Assembly (NCBI RefSeq): GCF_004346195.1
Contig: NZ_SMAK01000005.1
Span: 237,623 to 301,622 of the forward strand
From: Tepidamorphus gemmatus
GTDB taxonomy: Bacteria; Pseudomonadota; Alphaproteobacteria; Rhizobiales; Tepidamorphaceae
Direction of reading: 5' to 3'
DNA length: 64,000 bases
Position 1 is the stretch's first letter, and each line of letters begins with the position of its first letter. Under the pieces are notes generated by a model. That model was given only the letters and a program-made list of their open reading frames with translations, was not told where the DNA came from and ran no database searches. Shown here piece after piece: positions 61,662-64,000 of the stretch. The position numbers and the translations under genes were made by a program.

Positions 61662-62635
61662 CTCGTCGCCCGCCGCGCCGCGACCCTCGGCGCCATCACG
61701 CACAGCAGTTCGAACATGATCGAGACACCGAGCCAGGCGGTGGCGCCGCTCGGATCGAAGGGCGGCGAGACCTCGACGAGATCGGCACCGATGATGTTCA
61801 CCCCGTCGAGCGCGCGCACCACCTGCAAGGCCTCGAACGAGTTCGGGCCGCCGACCTCCGGCGTTCCCGTCCCCGGTGCAAAGGCCGGATCGACGAAATC
61901 GATGTCGTAGGAGACGTAGGTCGGACCGGTTCCGGCGATCTCGCGCGCCTCAACCATCACGTCGGCGACACCGCGCCTGAAATACTCCTCGATCGGAATG
62001 ACCCGAATGCCGACCGACCTGGCAAAGTCGCGATCCTCCGTATCGTAGGTGGTGCCGCGGATGCCGATCATCACCACGCGTTTCGGATCGAGCAGGCCCT
62101 CCTCCACCGCCCGCCGGAACGGCGTGCCATGTGTGTACCTGCAGCCATCGAAATAGCTGTGGAACAGATCGGTGTGGCTGTCGAAATGGATCATGCCGAT
62201 CGGCCCGTCAGCGGCCAGCGCGCGCAGGATCGGCAGCGTGCACAGATGATCCCCGCCGGCTGTCAGGGGCACGATCCCGGCGTCCCGCACGCGCCGAAAA
62301 TAGCGGGTGAAGCGCTCCAGGCTGTCGGCGACGTCGGCCGGGTTCGGGCCGACATCACCGAGATCGGCGCAGTTGACCATGTCGAAAGGCCGTACCCCGG
62401 TCGCCCCGTTGGCGGCGCGGATCATGGTCGACAGGTCGCGCAGCTGGCGCGGGCCGTGACGCGGTCCCGGCCGATTGGTGGTGCCGCCATCCCAGGGCGC
62501 CCCGATGATGCCGATCGCGACCTCGCGAATGCGCGGATCGTCGAGCGGCACATGCGGCAGCCGCATGAAGGTCGGCACGCCCGCGAAGCGCGGCAGATCG
62601 AAGCCCGACACCGGCCGATAGAACGGATCGCTCAA
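61658..62635 (-). CDS. Agmatinase/guanidinobutyrase-family ureohydrolase
   Basis: A 325-residue binuclear manganese hydrolase releasing urea from a guanidino compound. Metal ligands are visible in TAGGDHLCTLP, HFDSHTDLFHS (Ser in place of the usual Ala) and SYDIDFVDPAFAPGTGTPEV. The start is a TTG at 62635 (then SDPFYRPVSGFDLPRFAGVP), with GGGAGG about 7 bases upstream, fitting the family N-terminus; ATGs farther upstream would encode the ribosome site. The product amine could feed the neighbouring amine pathways. Substrate (agmatine, guanidinobutyrate or other) is not determined. Confidence 0.8.
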   Translation of the reverse strand: MSDPFYRPVSGFDLPRFAGVPTFMRLPHVPLDDPRIREVAIGIIGAPWDGGTTNRPGPRHGPRQLRDLSTMIRAANGATGVRPFDMVNCADLGDVGPNPADVADSLERFTRYFRRVRDAGIVPLTAGGDHLCTLPILRALAADGPIGMIHFDSHTDLFHSYFDGCRYTHGTPFRRAVEEGLLDPKRVVMIGIRGTTYDTEDRDFARSVGIRVIPIEEYFRRGVADVMVEAREIAGTGPTYVSYDIDFVDPAFAPGTGTPEVGGPNSFEALQVVRALDGVNIIGADLVEVSPPFDPSGATAWLGVSIMFELLCVMAPRVAARRATS

Positions 62636-62903
62636 GCTGCGCCTCCCGAATCCGGTGATCTCGATGCCGGAACGGGTAGCATTCCTCCGACCGGGCAGGA
62701 AGCGCAAGGCGACGTCGCAGGCATGCCGACCTCGTTGACACAGGGCGGTGGATCCGGGACGGCGACAGCGGGTTCGCCGCGCTGCCCCACTGGGCAGTCC
62801 GGCCGAATTCGGCTACCCCCTGTCGCAGCAAACCGATCCCACGGCCAGGCCCTTCCGGTTGGGTAGCGGCCGGTGGCCACCCCAAATGAGGAGTAGAACC
62901 GAT

Positions 62904-63758
62904 ATGTCCACCAAGACGCGTTTCCGCCCGGAGCGGGTCGACTTCAGCCGCTTCTCGCCGAAGCACTTCAAGTGGGAACTCGACGACGGCGTTGCAACGA
63001 TCACACTCAACCGGCCGGAGCGCAAGAATCCGCTGACCTTCGAATCATACGCCGAACTGCGCGATACCTTTCACGACTTGAGACACGCTCCCGACGTCAA
63101 GGTCGTCGTCATCACCGGCGCCGGCGGCAACTTCTGCTCGGGCGGCGACGTCCACGAGATCATCGGGCCGCTCGTCGAGATGCAGCTCGCCGGCGACATG
63201 GACGGGCTGCTTGCCTTCACCCGCATGACCGGCGATCTCGTCAAGGAGATGCGCACCTGTCCGCAGCCGATCATCGCGGCGATCGACGGCGTATGCGCCG
63301 GGGCCGGGGCCATCATCGCGATGGCCTCCGACATGCGCATCGGCACGCCCGACTCGAAGGTGGCCTTCCTGTTCGTGCGGGTCGGACTCGCCGGCGCCGA
63401 CATGGGAGCCTGCAATATCCTGCCGCGCATCATCGGCGCTGGCCGCGCCTCGGAACTTCTCTATACGGGCCGTGCGATCGATGGCGCCGAGGCAGAACGC
63501 TGGGGCTTCTACAATCGCCTCGCCCCCTCCGAAACCGTCCTCGAGGAAGCGCGGACCCTCGCCCGCAGTCTCCGCACCGGCCCGACCTTTGCCCACGCCA
63601 TGACCAAGAAGTGCATCCACCAGGAGTGGAGCATGGGTATCGACGAGGCGATCGAAGCGGAGGCGCAGGCCCAGGCCATCTGCATGCAGACCAAGGACTA
63701 CGAACGTGCCTATCGTGCCTTCGTGGCCAAGCAGCGTCCGGTCTTCGAGGGCAATTGA
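62904..63758 (+). CDS. Enoyl-CoA hydratase/isomerase family protein
   Basis: A 284-residue crotonase with a 20-residue N-terminal extension. Oxyanion-hole segments are [15 protein letters not shown] and [20 protein letters not shown]; the [17 protein letters not shown] stretch ([20 protein letters not shown]) holds the catalytic-site region. GAGGAG lies just before the ATG at 62904. Such longer crotonases occur in aromatic-acid beta-oxidation clusters, but nothing else here supports that. Confidence 0.8.
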   Translation: MSTKTRFRPERVDFSRFSPKHFKWELDDGVATITLNRPERKNPLTFESYAELRDTFHDLRHAPDVKVVVITGAGGNFCSGGDVHEIIGPLVEMQLAGDMDGLLAFTRMTGDLVKEMRTCPQPIIAAIDGVCAGAGAIIAMASDMRIGTPDSKVAFLFVRVGLAGADMGACNILPRIIGAGRASELLYTGRAIDGAEAERWGFYNRLAPSETVLEEARTLARSLRTGPTFAHAMTKKCIHQEWSMGIDEAIEAEAQAQAICMQTKDYERAYRAFVAKQRPVFEGN

Positions 63759-63818
63759 GGTTCGGGACAAACCCGACGCTCATGACGGGGGAGCGTCCCA
63801 CCGAATGCCTGCAAGATT

Positions 63819-63842
63819 GCCGCCGCGACCTCACGCGGCGGC
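63819..63842 (+). terminator. Terminator-like hairpin after the last gene
   Basis: GCCGCCGCG (63819-63827) and CGCGGCGGC (63834-63842) form a perfect 9-bp stem with a 6-nt loop, followed by the pyrimidine-rich TCTGCTTCC. It lies 60 nt after the enoyl-CoA hydratase stop. Confidence 0.55.
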
Positions 63843-63871
63843 TCTGCTTCCGGCTGGATGAGAAACGGGGT

Positions 63872-63941
63872 TGTAACACTTCCACTCATCGGTGCGATCC
63901 TCGGCTTGTAACACTTCCACTCATCGGTGCGATCCTCGGCT
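63872..63941. repeat. Perfect 35-bp tandem duplication at the window end
   Basis: The 35-bp unit starting TTGTAACACTTCCACTCATC occupies 63872-63906 and is repeated exactly at 63907-63941. Adjacent repeated motifs at an edge recall the multiple terminal repeats of IS21-type insertion sequences. The window stops 59 bp later, so no transposase can be checked. Confidence 0.6.
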
Positions 63942-64000
63942 AAGGTGAAGCACCGGTTGCTGGGAGAGGGTCGCCGCAGCGTGGTCGGGGGTTGTTCCCT

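Noticed and set aside
1..64000. CRISPR arrays, prophage or restriction/defence systems
   Set aside because: No regularly spaced repeats, phage structural genes or restriction-modification genes were seen. The lone HNH nuclease is of the common stand-alone type.

Overview
The window is about 64 kb of high-GC (roughly two-thirds G+C), densely coded DNA. It most likely comes from an alphaproteobacterium, probably of the Rhizobiales/Hyphomicrobiales type. This is inferred from the ethylmalonyl-CoA mutase, the GluQ-RS, HNH and YqaA-DsbB neighbourhood, the many ATGA start-stop overlaps and the MalK-type ABC operons. No ribosomal RNA or species-level marker is present, so the assignment stays broad.

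Region by region: (1) 0-1.8 kb, a sulfotransferase translationally coupled to a secreted EF-hand protein, closed by a strong terminator. (2) 1.9-14.9 kb, a single minus-strand run of 14 genes encoding a type IVb (R64/BFP-like) pilus: TcpQ/PilL lipoprotein, secretin PilN, PilP, PilO, ATPase PilQ, membrane protein PilR, pilin PilS, a second ATPase, a PilM-like protein, a minor pilin and a secreted DUF1566-type protein. It ends with a PepSY membrane protein and a membrane-anchored flavin/2Fe-2S reductase placed just before the prepilin peptidase. A tRNA-Leu(CAA) gene lies at its head. (3) 15.4-24 kb, housekeeping and small accessory genes (YqaA, DsbB, HNH nuclease, AlkA-type glycosylase, GluQ-RS, AEC transporter, a degenerate receiver protein, a six-repeat von Willebrand A protein, a methyltransferase). 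(4) 24-30 kb, ethylmalonyl-CoA mutase, AroQ, RidA, an iron alcohol dehydrogenase and an enoyl-CoA hydratase, with two decaying gene remnants around RidA.

(5) 30.6-43.6 kb is a polyol-catabolism block on the minus strand: sugar epimerase, MocA-type dehydrogenase, a complete ABC importer with two ATPases and a small membrane protein, then a PTS-dependent dihydroxyacetone kinase whose DhaM is split into separate EIIA, HPr and enzyme I genes. (6) 43.8-53 kb on the plus strand: a short-chain dehydrogenase, a B12-dependent diol/glycerol dehydratase with large and medium subunits fused, its small subunit, an isochorismatase-fold hydrolase, a polyamine-type ABC importer and another dehydrogenase. (7) 53-61.7 kb: AraC and DeoR regulators, then a compact bacterial microcompartment locus (class III PLP enzyme, acylating aldehyde dehydrogenase, two tandem-domain shell proteins, one pentamer, one hexamer, an orphan cargo-like protein and an aminoglycoside-phosphotransferase-fold kinase). 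This is the gene set of the actinobacterial RMM (amino-alcohol) compartment. A ureohydrolase, an enoyl-CoA hydratase and a tandem-repeat element end the window.

The most interesting inference concerns regions 6 and 7. The dehydratase keeps all seven catalytic and substrate-contacting residues known from Klebsiella diol dehydratase at a constant +8 offset, but it replaces the two residues lining the substrate C3 pocket (Ser301 to Asp, Gln336 to Ala). The hexameric shell protein replaces the two pore-lining positions of PduA with acidic residues. Together with a polyamine-type importer and an amino-alcohol kinase/phospholyase pair, this points to catabolism of cationic amino-alcohols or amino-diols. 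The parts are seen in the sequence; the substrate assignment is inference.
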